Below, in pieces: positions 13,446 to 25,884 of a stretch of 64,000 nt of DNA. The notes beneath the pieces were generated by a model. That model did no database searches and had not been told where the DNA came from. It saw nothing but the letters and a program-made list of their open reading frames with translations. The translations under genes were made by a program, and so were the position numbers. Origin of the DNA: Inia geoffrensis (taxonomy: Eukaryota > Chordata > Mammalia > Artiodactyla > Iniidae); the NCBI GenBank assembly GCA_036417435.1, contig CM070914.1, forward strand, positions 930,001 to 994,000, given 5' to 3'. Position 1 is the first letter of the stretch. Every line of letters begins with the position of its first letter.

Positions 13446-14823
13446 GTGCATCATGCGAACTGCCTCAACCAAGCAACGCCCTTGATATGTGTGGGGCCAT
13501 CTAACTCTTCAAAAGTCTGCAGTGCCACGGGAAGAGCAGGCCTGAAATTGCAGTCAGAACGCACGCTGACTCTCTACTGGCGCCAGGGTGAGTTCAGGCA
13601 GGAGGTCGTACATGGAATGCGAAGCACAGGGTTTCTCTGAGTGCAGCTCAGACTAGGGTAATGGGTAAAATTTCGACGGCCTGAGGGACGTGCCAGAACG
13701 GTGTTCCTGAACCTCTGTGAGTGCTGGGGTACTTAAGCTGCTCCAAAACAGAGTGCAGTGCGTTTCCCTACACTCAGCATACACAGAGTGGCTCCAAAGG
13801 GCTACGGGATTGGATGTTGCTCAACAGACACAGGTGGGCCTGGGAGTACTTAGTGTACCTGGCAGTAACAGGATGCCTACATGAGCCTCCTAGGTGTCTG
13901 TAATATCATACTGCCATTTAAGATATGCAGAGCAGAGGTCACATGCTCATGGAAAGTGCTGGACACCTCCGTTCCTACAAGCAAATCAAAGCCTAACCTC
14001 CTGGCATGTGTTCATGCTGGGTGCGCATTAAGTGACGCAGCATGGTAAGATGCTGACTTTCTCCTGGAGCACAGTGACTTCACGTACGAGGTCTAAGTAT
14101 TCAAGGCAGAGTGTTTTCTCATGGCAGCTCACCCTCAGGGCCATGACAAAGACTTCCTGGGGACTTCGGACTCACCAGAAATGTGGTCCTGACGGTGCTC
14201 CAGGACTCTGGAAATGTAGCTCTCCTCCCGGTACATGCGGTGTGCAGCCCGTCACTCGGCACGTACAGAGGCCCTCCGATGTACAGACCAGTGGGCCTCC
14301 ATGTGGCTCAGCCTTCCCACAGGGCTCTGGAGGTACTCAGTGAACTTGGAGGAAAAACGATGCACAACCGAGGGCCCTAGGAGTCCTCCAAAGGGTACTT
14401 CCTTTAAAATAAATCCCAACAGCGATGAAGAACTCATGGAGACAGTTGCATGCCTCCCTTTTTACACGGCTACTCAGGGTCTAACGTGGAGACGTGTTCT
14501 CTCATTGTTTCACTTTAGTTCTAGAGACTGTCATGCTCACCACCACCGAGGCCATGGAAGCACCTTGTTTGGACGGAGCCAATTCATATTTTTCCCCGAA
14601 GCATTCTTACAGGGTTGAGAGACCTGTCAACAGCAGAGAATGTCAGGTAGATTCTAGGCAGCATGAATGGAGCCTTTAAATTGAGAAAACAAGTCTAGTT
14701 CCAGCAGGCCCCGATTTCCACGGGCACACTCATCCTACGTCCCTCAGGTTTCTAACAAGTCCAAATGGAGACAAGGTTACCCAGTGTTTCCTTCCCTGAA
14801 TCAACTTGTCGAATTAGGGTTTT
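13446..14823. repeat. Unit U10 (1,378 bp)
   Basis: S allele with the 3-bp deletion near 14,087 and the T insertion. GGACGGAGCC with TAA in the 101-codon frame. GGGATTGG near 13,807 is private. Partner of U7 at offset 4,138. Confidence 0.95.
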
Positions 14824-16208
14824 GTGCATCATGCGAACTGCCTCAACCAAGCAACGCACTTGGTATGTGTGGGGCCGTCTAACTCTTCAAAAGTCTGCAG
14901 TGCCACGGGAAGAGCAGGCCTGAAATTGCAGTCAGAACGCACGCTGACTCTCTCCTGGCGCCAGGGTGAGTTCAGGCAGGAGGTCGTACATGGAATGCGA
15001 AGCCCAGGGTTTCTCTGAGTGCAGCTCAGACTAGGGTAATGGGTAAAATTTCGACGGCCTTAGGGACGTGCCAGAACGGTGTTCCTGAACCTCTGTGAGT
15101 GCTGGGGTACTTAAGCTGCTCCAAAACAGAGTGCAGTGCGTTTCCCTACACTCAGCATACACAGAGTGGCTCCAAAGGGCTACAGGACTGGATGTTGCTC
15201 AACAGACACAGGTGGGCCTGGGAGTACTTAGTGTACTGTACCTGGAAGTAACAGGATGCCCACATGAGCCTCCTAGGTGTCTGTAATATCACAGTGCCGT
15301 TTAAGATATGCAGAGCAGAGGTCACATGCTCATGGAAAGTGCTGGACACCTCCGTTCCTACAAGCAAATCAAAGCCTAACCTCCAGGCATGTGTTCATGC
15401 TGGGTGCGCATTACGTGACGCAGCATGGTAAGATGCTGACTTTCTCCTGGAGCACAGTGACTTCACGTACGAGGTCTTCTAAGTATTCAAGGCAGAGTGT
15501 TTTCTCATGGCAGCTCACCCTCAGGGCCATGACAAAGACTTCCTGGGGACATCGGACTCACCAGAAATGTGGTCCTGACGGTGCTCCAGGAATCTGGAAA
15601 TGTAGCTCTCCTCCCGGGACATGCGGTGTGCAGCCCGTCACTCGACACGTACAGAGGCCATCCGATATACAGACCAGTGGGCCTCCATGTGTCTCAGCCT
15701 TCAAAAAGGGCTCTGGAGGTACTCAGTGAACTTGGAGCAAAAATGATGCACAACCGAGGGCCCAGGAGTCCTCAAAATGTTCCTTCCTTTAAAATAAATC
15801 CCAACAGCGATGAAGAACTCATGGAGACACTTGCATGCCTCCCTTTTTACACGGCTACTCAGGGTCTAACGTGGAGACGTGTTCTCTCTTTGTTTCACTT
15901 TAGTTCTAGAGACTGTCATGCTCACCACCACCGAGGCCAAGGAAGCAGCTTGTTTGGACAGAGCCAATTCATATTTTTCCCCGAAGGATTCTTACAGGGT
16001 TGAGAGACCTGTCAACAGCAGAGAATATCAGGTAGTTTCTAGGCAGCATGAATGGAGCCTTCAAATTGAGAAAACAAGTCTAGTTCCAGCAGGCCCCGAT
16101 TTCCACGGGCACACTCATCCTACGTCCCTCGGGTTTCTAACAAGTCCAAAGGGAGACAAGGTTACCCAGTGTTTCCTTCCCTGAATCAACTTGTCGAACT
16201 AGGGTTTT
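14824..16208. repeat. Unit U11 (1,385 bp), K type
   Basis: L1 allele. K-type tail, but GGGACATGCGG and CAGCCCG instead of the U4/U8 forms, so the upstream part was exchanged with another subtype. Confidence 0.95.
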
Positions 16209-17592
16209 GTGCATCATGCGAACTGCCTCAACCAAGCAACGCACTTGGTATGTGTGGGGCCGTCTAACTCTTCAAAAGTCTGCAGTGCCACGGGAAGAGC
16301 AGGCCTGAAATTGCAGTCAGAACGCCCGCTGACTCTCTCCTGCCGCCAGTGTGAGTTCAGGCAGGAGGTCGTACATGGAATGCGAAGCCCAGGGTTTCTC
16401 TGAGTGCAGCTCAGACTAGGGTAATGGGTAAAATTTCGACGGCCTGAGGGACGTGCCAGAACGGTGTTCCTGAACCTCTGTGAGTGCTGGGGTACTTAAG
16501 CTGCTCCAAAACAGAGTGCAGTGCGTTTCCCTACACTCAGCATACACAGAGTGGCTCCAAAGGGCTACACGACTGGATGTTGCTCAACAGACACAGGTGG
16601 GCCTGGGTGTACTTAGTGTACTGTACCTGGAAGTAACAGGATGCCCACATGAGCCTCCTAGGTGTCTGTAATATCACACTGCCGTTTAAGATATGCAGAG
16701 CAGAGGTCACATGCTCATGGAAAGTGCTGGACACCTCCGTTCCTACAAGCAAATCAAAGCCTAACCTCCAGGCATGTGTTCATGCTGGGTGCGCATTACG
16801 TGACGCAGCATGGTAAGATGCTGACTTTCTCCTGCAGCACACTGACTTCACGTACGAGGTCTTCTAAGTATTCAAGGCAGAGTGTTTTCTCATGGCAGCT
16901 CACCCTCAGGGCCATGACAAAAACTTCCTGGGGACATCGGACTCACCAGAAATGTGGTCCTGACGGTGCTCCAGGAATCTGGAAATGTAGCTCTCCTCCC
17001 GGGACATGCGGTGTGCAGCCCGTCACTCGGCACGTACAGAGGCCCTCCGGTGTACAGACCAGTGGGCCTCCATGTGGTTCAGCCTTCCCACAGGGCTCTG
17101 GAGGTACTCAGTGAACTTGGAGGAAAAATGATGCACAACCGAGGGCCCAGGAGTCCTCCAAAGGGTACTTCCTTTAAAATAAATCCCAACAGCGATGAAG
17201 AACTCATGGAGACACTTGCATGCCTCCCTTTTTACACGGCTACTCAGGGTCTAACGTGGAGACGTGTTCTCTCATTGTTTCTTTTTAGTTCTAGACACTG
17301 TCATGCTCACCACAACCGAGGCCATGGAAGCACCATTTTGGACACAGCCAATTCATATTTTTCCCAGAAGCATTCTTACAGGGTTGAGGGGCCTGTCAAC
17401 AGCAGAGAATGTCGGGTAGTTTCTAGGCAGCATGAATGGAGCCTTCAAATTGAGAAAACAAGTCTAGTTCCAGCAGGCCCCGATTTCCACGGGCACACTC
17501 ATCCTACGTCCCACGGGTTTCTAACAAGTCCAAAGGGAGACAAGGTTACCCAGTGTTTCCTTCCCTGAATCAACTTGTCGAAGTAGGGTTTT
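16209..17592. repeat. Unit U12 (1,384 bp), frame-fusing deletion
   Basis: L1 allele with post-K CTGCCGCCAGTGTG. One base is missing in CACCATTTTGG near 17,331 (other units CACCTTGTTTGG). This joins two frames into the longest open frame of the window, 16,954-17,568 (204 codons). CTTTTTAG acceptor variant. Confidence 0.95.
16954..17568 (+). other. 204-codon open frame created by 1-bp deletion in U12
   Basis: This is the longest open frame in the window. It exists only because one base is missing near 17,331, joining the 144-codon frame to the 101-codon frame. No other unit has this fusion and I recognise no domain. It is treated as fortuitous. Confidence 0.3.
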
Positions 17593-18972
17593 GTGCATCA
17601 TGCGAACTGCCTCAACCAAGCAACGCACTTGGTACGTGTGGGGCCGTCTAACTCTTCAAAAGTCTGCAGTGCCACGGGAAGAGCAGGCCTGAAATTGCAG
17701 TCAGAACGCACGCTGACTCTCTCCTGGCGCCAGGGTGAGTTCAGGCAGGAGGTCGTACATGGAATGCGAAGCCCAGGGTTTCTCTGAGTGCAGCTCAGAC
17801 TAGGGTAATGGGTAAAATTTCGACGGCCTGAGGGACGTGCCAGAACGGTGTTCCTGAACCTCTGTGAGTGCTGGGGTACTTAAGCTGCTCCAAAACAGAG
17901 TGCAGTGCGTTTCCCTACACTCAGCATACACAGAGTGGCTCCAAAGGGCTACGGGACTGGATGTTGCTCAACAGACACAAGTGGGCCTGGGAGTACTTAG
18001 TGTACCTGGCAGTAACAAGATGCCTACATGAGCCTCCTAGGTGTCTGTAATATCACACTGCCATTTAAGATATGCAGAGCAGAGGTCACATGCTCATGGA
18101 AAGTGCTGGACACCTCCGTTCCTACAAGCAAATCAAAGCCTAACCTCCTGGCATGTGTTCATGCTGGGTGCGCATTAAGTGACGCAGCATGGTAACATGC
18201 TGACTTTCTTCTGGAGCACAGTGACTTCACGTACGAGGTCTTCTCAGTATTCAAGGCAGAGTGTTTTCTCATGGCAGCTCACCCTCAGGGCCATGACAAA
18301 GACTTCCTGGGGACTTCGGACTCACCAGAAATGTGGTCCTGACGGTGCTCCAGGACTCATGAAATGTAGCTCTCCTCCCAGGACATGCGGTGTGCAGCCC
18401 GTCACTCGGCACGTACAGAGGCCCTCCGATGTACAGACCAGTGGGCCTCCATGTGGTTCAGCCTTCCCACAGGGCTCTGGAGGTACTCAGTGAACTTGGA
18501 GGAAAAATGATGCACAACCGAGGGCCCAGGAGTCCTCCAAAGGGTACTTCCTTTAAAATAAATCCCAACAGCGATTAAGAACTCATGGAGGCAGTTGCAT
18601 GCCTCCCTTTTTACATGGCTACTCAGGGTCTAACGTGGAGACGTGTTCTCTCATTGTTTCACTTTAGTTCTAGAGACTGTGATGCTCACCACCACCGAGG
18701 CCATGGAAGCACCTTGTTTGGACAAAGCCAATTCATATTTTTCCCGGAAGCATTCTTACAGGGTTGAGACGCCTGTCAACAGCAGAGAATGTCAGGTAGT
18801 TTCTAGGCAGCATGAATGGAGCCTTCAAATTGAGAAAACAAGTCAAGTTCCAGCAGGCCCCGATTTCCACGGGCACACTCATCCTACGTCCCTCGGGTTT
18901 CTAACAAGTCCAAAGGGAGACAAGGTTACCCAGTGTTTCCTTCCCTGAATCAACTTGTCGAAGTAGGGTTTT
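17593..18972. repeat. Unit U13 (1,380 bp), bridge
   Basis: S allele. First unit with GACTTCGG and ATGACAAAG together with TTCTTCTGG. GACTCATGAAATG near 18,354, CCCAGGACATG near 18,377 and GCGATTAAG near 18,572 mark it. Ends just inside the eight-unit repeat. Confidence 0.95.
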
Positions 18973-20357
18973 GTGCATCATGCGAACTGCCTCAACCAAG
19001 CAACGCACTTGGTATGTGTGGGGCCGTCTAACTCTTCAAAAGTCTGCAGTGCCACGGGAAGAGCAGGCCTGAAATTGCAGTCAGAACGCACGCTGACTCT
19101 CTCCTGGCGCCAGGGTGAGTTCAGGCAGGAGGTCGTACATGGAATGCGAAGCCCAGGGTTTCTCTGAGTGCAGCTCAGACTAGGGTAATGGGTAAAATTT
19201 CGACGGCCTGAGGGACGTGCCAGAACGGTGTTCCTGAACCTCTGTGAGTGCTGGGGTACTTAAGCTGCTCCAAAACAGAGTGCAGTGCGTTTCCCTACAC
19301 TCAGCATACACCGAGTGGCTCCAAAGGGCTACGGGACTGGATGTTGCTCAACAGACACAGGTGGGCCTGAGAGTACTTAGTGTACTGTACCTGGCAGTAA
19401 CAGGATGCCAACATGAGCCTCCTAGGTGTCTGTAATATCACACTGCCATTTAAGATATGCAGAGCAGAGGTCACATGCTCATGGAAAGTGCTGGACACCT
19501 CCGTTCCTACAAGCAAATCAAAGCCTAACCTCCTGGCATGTGTTCATGCTGGGTGCGCATTAAGTGACTCAGCATGGTAACATGCTGACTTTCTTCTGGA
19601 GCACAGTGACTTCACGTACGAGGTCTTCTCAGTATTCAAGGCAGAGTGTTTTCTCATGGCAGCTCACCCTTAGGGCCATGACAAAGACTTTCTGGGGACT
19701 TCGGACTCACCACAAATGTGGTCCTGACGGTGCTCCAGGACTCTGGAAATGTAGCTCTCCTCCCGGGACATGCGGTGTGCAGCCCGTCACTCGGCACGTA
19801 CAGAGGCCCTCCGATGTACAGACCAGTGGGCCTCCATGTGGTTCAGCCTTCCCACAGGGCTCTGGAGGTACTCAGTGAACTTGGAGGAAAAATGATGCAC
19901 AACCGAGGGCCCAGGAGTCCTCCAAAGGGTACTTCCTTTAAAATAAATCCCAATAGCGATGAAGAACTCATGGAGACAGTTGCATGCCTCCCTTTTTCCA
20001 CGGCTACTCAGGGTCTAACGTGGAGACGTGTTCTCTCAATGTTTCTTTTTAGTTCTAGAGACTGTCATGCTCACCACCACCGAGGCCATGGAAGCAATTT
20101 GTTTGGCCAGAGCCAATTCATATTTTGCCCCGAAGCATTCTTACAGGGTTGAGAGGCCTGTCAACAGCAGAGAATGTCAGGTAGTTTCTAGGCAGCATGA
20201 ATGGAGCCTTCAAATTGAGAAAACAACTCTAGTTCCAGCAGGCCCCGATTTCCACGGGCACACTCATCCTACGTCCCTCGGGTTTCTAACAAGTCCAAAG
20301 GGAGACAAGGTTACCCAGTGTTTCCTTCCCTGAATCAACTTGTCGAAGTAGGGTTTT
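18973..20357. repeat. Unit U14 (1,385 bp)
   Basis: L1 allele at 19,381-19,390. Perfect GTGACTCAGCA at 19,564-19,574. CTTAGGGCC, TTTCTGG, CACAAATG, CAATAGCG, GCAATTTGTTTGGCC and ATTTTGCCC form a subtype shared with U15, U18, U22, U23 and the end of U25. Confidence 0.95.
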
Positions 20358-21737
20358 GTGCATCATGCGAACTGCCTCAACCAAGCAACGCCCTTGATAT
20401 GTGTGGGGCCGTCTAACTCTTCAAAAGTCTGCAGTGCCACGGGAAGAGCAGGCCTGAAATTGCAGTCAGAACGCACGCTGACTCTCTCCTGGCGCCAGGG
20501 GGAGTTCAGGCAGGAGGTCGTACATGGAATGCGAAGCCCAGGGTTTCTCTGAGTGCAGCTCAGACTAGGGTAATGGGTAAAATTTCGACGGCCTGAGGGA
20601 CGTGCCAGAACGGTGTTCCTGAACCTCTGTGAGTGCTGGGGTACTTAAGCTGCTCCAAAACAGAGTGCAGTGCGTTTTCCTACACTCAGCATACACAGAG
20701 TGGCTCCAAAGGGCTACGGGACTGGATGTTGCTCAACAGACACAGGTGGGCCTGGGAGTACTTAGTGTACCTGGCAGTAACAGGATGCCTACATGAGCCT
20801 CCTAGGTGTCTGTAATATCACACTGCCATTTAAGATATGCAGAGCAGAGGTCACATGCTCATGGAAAGTGCTGGACACCTCCGTTCCTACAAGCAAATCA
20901 AAGCCTAACCTCCTGGCATGTGTTCATGCTGGGTGCGCATTAAGTGACTCAGCATGGTAACATGCTGACTTTCTTCTGGAGCACAGTGACTTCACGTACG
21001 AGGTCTTCTCAGTATTCAAGGCAGAGTGTTTTCTCATGGCAGCTCACCCTTAGGGCCATGACAAAGACTTTCTGGGGACTTCGGACTCACCACAAATGTG
21101 GTCCTGAGGGTGCTCCAGGACTCTGGAAATGTAGCTCTCCTCCCGGGACATGCGGTGTGCAGCCCGTCACTCGGCACGTACAGAGGCCCTCCGATGTACA
21201 GACCAGTGGGCCTCCATGTGGTTCAGCCTTCCCACAGGGCTCTGGAGGTACTCAGTGAACTTGGAGGAAAAATGATGCACAACCGAGGGCCCAGGAGTCC
21301 TCCAAAGGGTACTTCCTTTAAAATAAATCCCAATAGCGATGAAGAACTCATGGAGACAGTTGCATGCCTCCCTTTTTCCACGGCTACTCAGGGTCTAACG
21401 TGGAGACGTGTTCTCTCATTGTTTCTTTTTAGTTCTAGAGACTGTCATGCTCACCACCACCGAGGCCATGGAAGCAATTTGTTTGGCCAGAGCCAATTCA
21501 TATTTTGCCCCGAAGCATTCTTACAGGGTTGAGAGGCCTGTCAACAGCAGAGAATGTCAGGTAGTTTCTAGGCAGCATGAATGGAGCCTTCAAATTGAGA
21601 AAACAAGTCTAGTTCCAGCAGGCCCCGATTTCCACGGGCACACTCATCCTACGTCCCTCGGGTTTCTAACAAGTCCAAAGGGAGACAAGGTTACCCAGTG
21701 TTTCCTTCCCTGAATCAACTTGTCGAAGTAGGGTTTT
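20358..21737. repeat. Unit U15 (1,380 bp)
   Basis: S allele. GCGCCAGGGGGAG near 20,493 destroys the donor-like GT. GTGACTCAGCA at 20,944-20,954. TGCGTTTTCC near 20,671. Confidence 0.95.
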
Positions 21738-23502
21738 GTGCATCATGCGAACTGCCTCAACCAAGCAACGCACTTGATATGTGTGGGGCCGTCTAACTCT
21801 TCAAAAGTCTGCAGTGCCACGGGAAGAGCAGGCCTGAAATTGCAGTCAGAACGCACGCTGACTCTCTCCTGGCGCCAGGGTGAGTTCAGGCAGGAGGTCG
21901 TACATGGAATGCGAAGCCCAGGGTTTCTCTGAGTGCAGCTCAGACTAGGGTAATGGGTAAAATTTCGACGGCCTGAGGGACGTGCCAGAACGGTGTTCCT
22001 GAGCCTCTGTGAGTGCTGGGGTACTTAAGCTGCTCCAAAACAGAGTGCAGTGCGTTTCCCTACACTCAGCATACACAGAGTGGCTCCAAAGGGCTACGGG
22101 ACTGGATGTTGCTCAACAGACACAGGTGGGCCTGGGAGTACTTAGTGTACCTGGCAGTAACAGGATGCCTACATGAGCCTCCTAGGTGTCTGTAATATCA
22201 CACTGCCATTTACGATATGCAGAGCAGAGGTCACATGCTCATGGAAAGTGCTGGACACCTCCGTTCCTACAAGCAAATCAAAGCCTAACCTCCTGTCATC
22301 TGTTCATGCTGGGTGCGCATTAAGTGATGCAGCATGGTAACATGCTGACTTTCTTCTGGAGCACAGTGACTTCACGTACGAGGTCTTCTCAGTATTCAAG
22401 GCAGAGTGTTTTCTCATGGCAGCTCACCCTCAGGGCCATGACAAAGACTTCCTGGGGACTTCGGACTCACCAGAAATGTGGTTCTGACGGTGCTCCAGGA
22501 CTCTGGAAATGTAGCTCTCCTCCCGGGACATGCGGTGTGCAGCCCGTCACTCGGCACGTACAGAGGCCCTCCGATGTACAGACCAGTGGGCCTCCATGTG
22601 GCTCAGCCTTCCCAGAGGGCTCTGGAGGTGCTCAGTGAACTTGGAGCAAAAATGATGCACAACCGAGGGCCCTAGGAGTCCTCAAAAGGGTCCTTCCTTT
22701 AAAATAAATCCCAACAGCGATGAAGAACTCATGGAGACAGTTGCATGCCTCCCTTTTTACACGGCTACTCAGGGTCTAACGTGGAGACGTGTTCTCTCAT
22801 TGTTTCACTTTAGTTCTAGAGACTGTCATGCTCACCACCACCGAGGCCATGGAAGCACCTTGTTTAGACAGAGCCAATTCATATTTTTCCCCGAAGCATT
22901 CTTATAGGGTGGAGAGACCTGTCAACAGCAGAGAATGTCAGGTAGTTTCTAGGCAGCATGAATGGAGCCTTCAAATTGAGAAAAGAAGTCTAGTTCCAGC
23001 AGGCCCCGATTTCCACGCGCACACTCATCCTACGTCCCTCGGGTTTCTAACAAGTCCAAAGGGAGACAAGGTTACCCAGTGTTTCCTTCCCTGAATCAAC
23101 TTGTCGAAGTAGGGTTTTGTGCATCATGCGAACTGCCTCAACCAAGCAACGCACTTGGTATGTGTGGGGCCGTCTAACTCTTCAAAAGTCTGCAGTGCCA
23201 CGGGAAGAGCAGGCCTGAAATTGCAGTCAGAACGCACGCTGACTCTCTCCTGGCGCCAGGGTGAGTTCAGGCAGGAGGTCGTACATGGAATGCGAAGCCC
23301 AGGGTTTCTCTGAGTGCAGCTCAGACTAGGGTAATGGGTAAAATTTCGACGGCCTGAGGGACGTGCCAGAACGGTGTTCCTGAACCTCTGTGAGTGCCTG
23401 GGTACTTAAGCTGCTCCGAAACAGAGTGCAGTGCGTTTCCCTACACTCAGCATACACAGAGTGGCTCCAAAGGGCTACGGGACTGGATGTTGCTCAACAG
23501 AC
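20637..23502. repeat. Nested three-unit duplication, copy 1 (offset 4,147)
   Basis: The late U15, U16 and early U17 interval matches 24,784-27,649 at a constant offset of 4,147. Shared markers include TGCGTTTTCC, CCTGTCATCTG, CCCAGAGGG, TTATAGGGTGG and AAAAGAAG. It lies inside the eight-unit repeat, so that repeat was itself partly built by an earlier three-unit duplication. Confidence 0.82.
21738..23118. repeat. Unit U16 (1,381 bp)
   Basis: S allele plus T insertion. CCTGTCATCTG, GTGATGCAG, CCCAGAGGG, GGTGCTCAG, TCAAAAGGGTCC, GTTTAGAC, TTATAGGGTGG and CACGCGCAC define a subtype shared with U19, U24 and U26. Confidence 0.95.
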
Positions 23503-24504
23503 GCAGGTGGGCCTGAGAGTACTTAGTGTACTGTACCTGGCAGTAACAGGATGCCAACATGAGCCTCCTAGGTGTCTGTAAAATCATACTGCCATTTAAG
23601 ATATGCAGAGCAGAGGTCACATGCTCATGGAAAGTGCTGGACACCTCCGTTCCTACAAGCAAATCAAAGCCTAACCTCCAGGCATGTGTTCATGCTGGGT
23701 GCGCATTACGTGACGCAGCATGGTAAGATGCTGACTTTCTCCTGGAGCACAGTGACTTCACGTACGAGGTCTTCTAAGTATTCAAGGCAGAGTGTTTTCT
23801 CATGGCAGCTCACCCTCAGGGCCATGACAAAGACTTCCTGGGGACATCGGACTCACCAGAAATGTGGTCCTGACGGTGCTCCAGGACTCTGGAAATGTAG
23901 CTCTCCTCCCGGGACATGCGCTGTGCAGCCCGTCACTCGGCACGTACAGAGGCCCTCCGATGTACAGACCAGTGGGCCTCCATGTGGCTCAGCCTTCCCA
24001 CAGGGCTCTTGAGGTACTCAGTTAACTTGGAGGAAAAATGATGCACAACCGAGGGCCCTAGGAGTCCTCCAAAGGGTACTTCCTTTAAAATAAATCCCAA
24101 CAGCGATGAAGAACTCATGGAGACAGTTGCATGCCTCCCTTTTTACACGGCTACTCAGGGTCTAACGTGGAGACGTGTTCTCTCATTGTTTCACTTTAGT
24201 TCTAGAGACTGTCATGCTCACCACCACCGAGTCCAAGGAAGCAGCTTGTTTGGACAGAGCCAATTCATATTTTTCCCGGAAGCATTCTTACAGGGTTGAG
24301 AGGCCTGTCAACAGCAGAGAATGTCAGGTAGTTTCTAGGCAGCATGAATGGAGCCTTCAAATTGAGAAAACAAGTCTAGTTCCAGCAGGCCCCGATTTCC
24401 ACGGGCACACTCATCCTACGTCCCTCGGGTTTCTAACAAGTCCAAAGGGAGACAAGGTTACCCAGTGTTTCCTTCCCTGAATCAACTTGTCGAAGTAGGG
24501 TTTT
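23119..24504. repeat. Unit U17 (1,386 bp)
   Basis: L1 allele plus T insertion. GTGCCTGGG, CTCCGAAAC, ATTACGTGACG and GCGCTGTG. GCTCTTGAGG near 24,006 and AGTTAAC near 24,021 are private; GAGTCCAAGGAAGCAGC carries part of the K-type tail. Confidence 0.95.
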
Positions 24505-25884
24505 GTGCATCATGCGAACTGCCTCAACCAAGCAACGCACTTGGTACGTGTGGGGCCGTCTAACTCTTCAAAAGTCTGCAGTGCCACGGGAAGAGCAGGC
24601 CTGAACTTGCAGTCAGAACGCACGCTGACTCTCTCCTGGCGCCAGGGTGAGTTCAGGCAGGAGGTCGTACATGGAATGCGAAGCCCAGGGTTTCTCTGAG
24701 TGCAGCTCAGACTAGGGTAATGGGTAAAATTTCGACGGCCTGAGGGACGTGCCAGAACGGTGTTCCTGAACCTCTGTGAGTGTTGGGGTACTTAAGCTGC
24801 TCCAAAACAGAGTGCAGTGCGTTTTCCTACACTCAGCATACACAGAGTGGCTCCAAAGGGCTACGGGACTGGATGTTGCTCAACAGACACAGGTGGGCCT
24901 GGGAGTACTTAGTGTACCTGGCAGTAACAGGATGCCTACATGAGCCTCCTAGGTGTCTGTAATATCACACTGCCATTTAAGATATGCAGAGCAGAGGTCA
25001 CATGCTCATGGAAAGTGCTGGACACCTCCGTTCCTACAAGCAAATCAAAGCCTAACCTCCTGGCATGTGTTCATGCTGGGTGCGCATTAAGTGACTCAGC
25101 ATGGTAACATGCTGACTTTCTTCTGGAGCACAGTGACTTCACGTACGAGGTCTTCTCAGTATTCAAGGCAGAGTGTTTTCTCATGGCAGCTCACCCTTAG
25201 GGCCATGACAAAGACTTTCTGGGGACTTCGGACTAACCACAAATGTGGTCCTGACGGTGCTCCAGGACTCTGGAAATGTAGCTCTCCTCCCGGGACATGC
25301 GGTGTGCAGCCCGTCACTCGGCACGTACAGAGGCCCTCCGATGTACAGACCAGTGGGCCTCCATGTGGTTCAGCCTTCCCACAGGGCTCTGGAGGTACTC
25401 AGTGAACTTGGAGGAAAAATGATGCACAACCGAGGGCCCAGGAGTCCTCCAAAGGGTACTTCCTTTAAAATAAATCCCAATAGCGATGAAGAACTCATGG
25501 AGACAGTTGCATGCCTCCCTTTTTCCACGGCTACTCAGGGTCTAACGTGGAGACGTGTTCTCTCATTGTTTCTTTTTAGTTCTAGAGACTGTCATGCTCA
25601 CCACCACCGAGGCCATGGAAGCAATTTGTTTGGCCAGAGCCAATTCATATTTTGCCCCGAAGCATTCTTACAGGGTTGAGAGGCCTGTCAACAGCAGAGA
25701 ATGTCAGGTAGTTTCTAGGCAGCATGAATGGAGCCTTCAAATTGAGAAAACAAGTCTAGTTCCAGCAGGCCCCGATTTCCACGGGCACACTCATCCTACG
25801 TCCCTCGGGTTTCTAACAAGTCCAAAGGGAGACAAGGTTACCCAGTGTTTCCTTCCCTGAATCAACTTGTCGAAGTAGGGTTTT
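24505..25884. repeat. Unit U18 (1,380 bp)
   Basis: S allele. U15-like body with GTGACTCAGCA at 25,091-25,101, GTGTTGGGG near 24,780 and CTAACCAC near 25,233. Most of this unit is what copy 2 of the eight-unit repeat has lost. Confidence 0.95.

Larger units (their letters stand above)
12659..16801. repeat. Three-unit higher-order repeat, copy B (~4,143 bp)
   Basis: Second copy of the trimer, mid-U9 to mid-U12. Shared private variants include the 3-bp deletion in the GAGGTCTAAG motif (14,087 region versus 9,945 region), GGACGGAGCC, the CTTCAAAAAGG change and CTGCCGCCAGTGTG. It differs from copy A at some sites in the K unit, such as GGGACATGCGGTG instead of GGGAAATGTGGTG. The 5-bp difference from copy A comes from the 5-bp deletion present only in U7. 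Confidence 0.75.
1..17592. repeat. Zone I: subtype mosaic with three-unit periodicity
   Basis: Units U0-U12 fall into recurring subtypes. One carries GAGAGTG and GACACAGCC (U0, U2, U5). One carries CCATTACAAAG and, except U1, CCGCCACCC (U1, U3, U6, U9). One carries GGACGGAGCC plus a TAA in the 101-codon frame (U1, U7, U10). One, the K type, carries CTTCAAAAAGGGC and GGCCAAGGAAGCAGC (U4, U8, U11). From mid-U6 the order CCATTAC, CGGAGCC, K repeats twice with a ~4.14-kb period. U12 is a mixed unit. Homogenisation here is lower than in zones II and III. Confidence 0.85.

Noticed and set aside
16954..17568. 204-codon open frame as a real gene
   Set aside because: It depends on a single-base deletion found in one unit only, fuses two frames that are separate in every other unit, and shows no recognisable domain.
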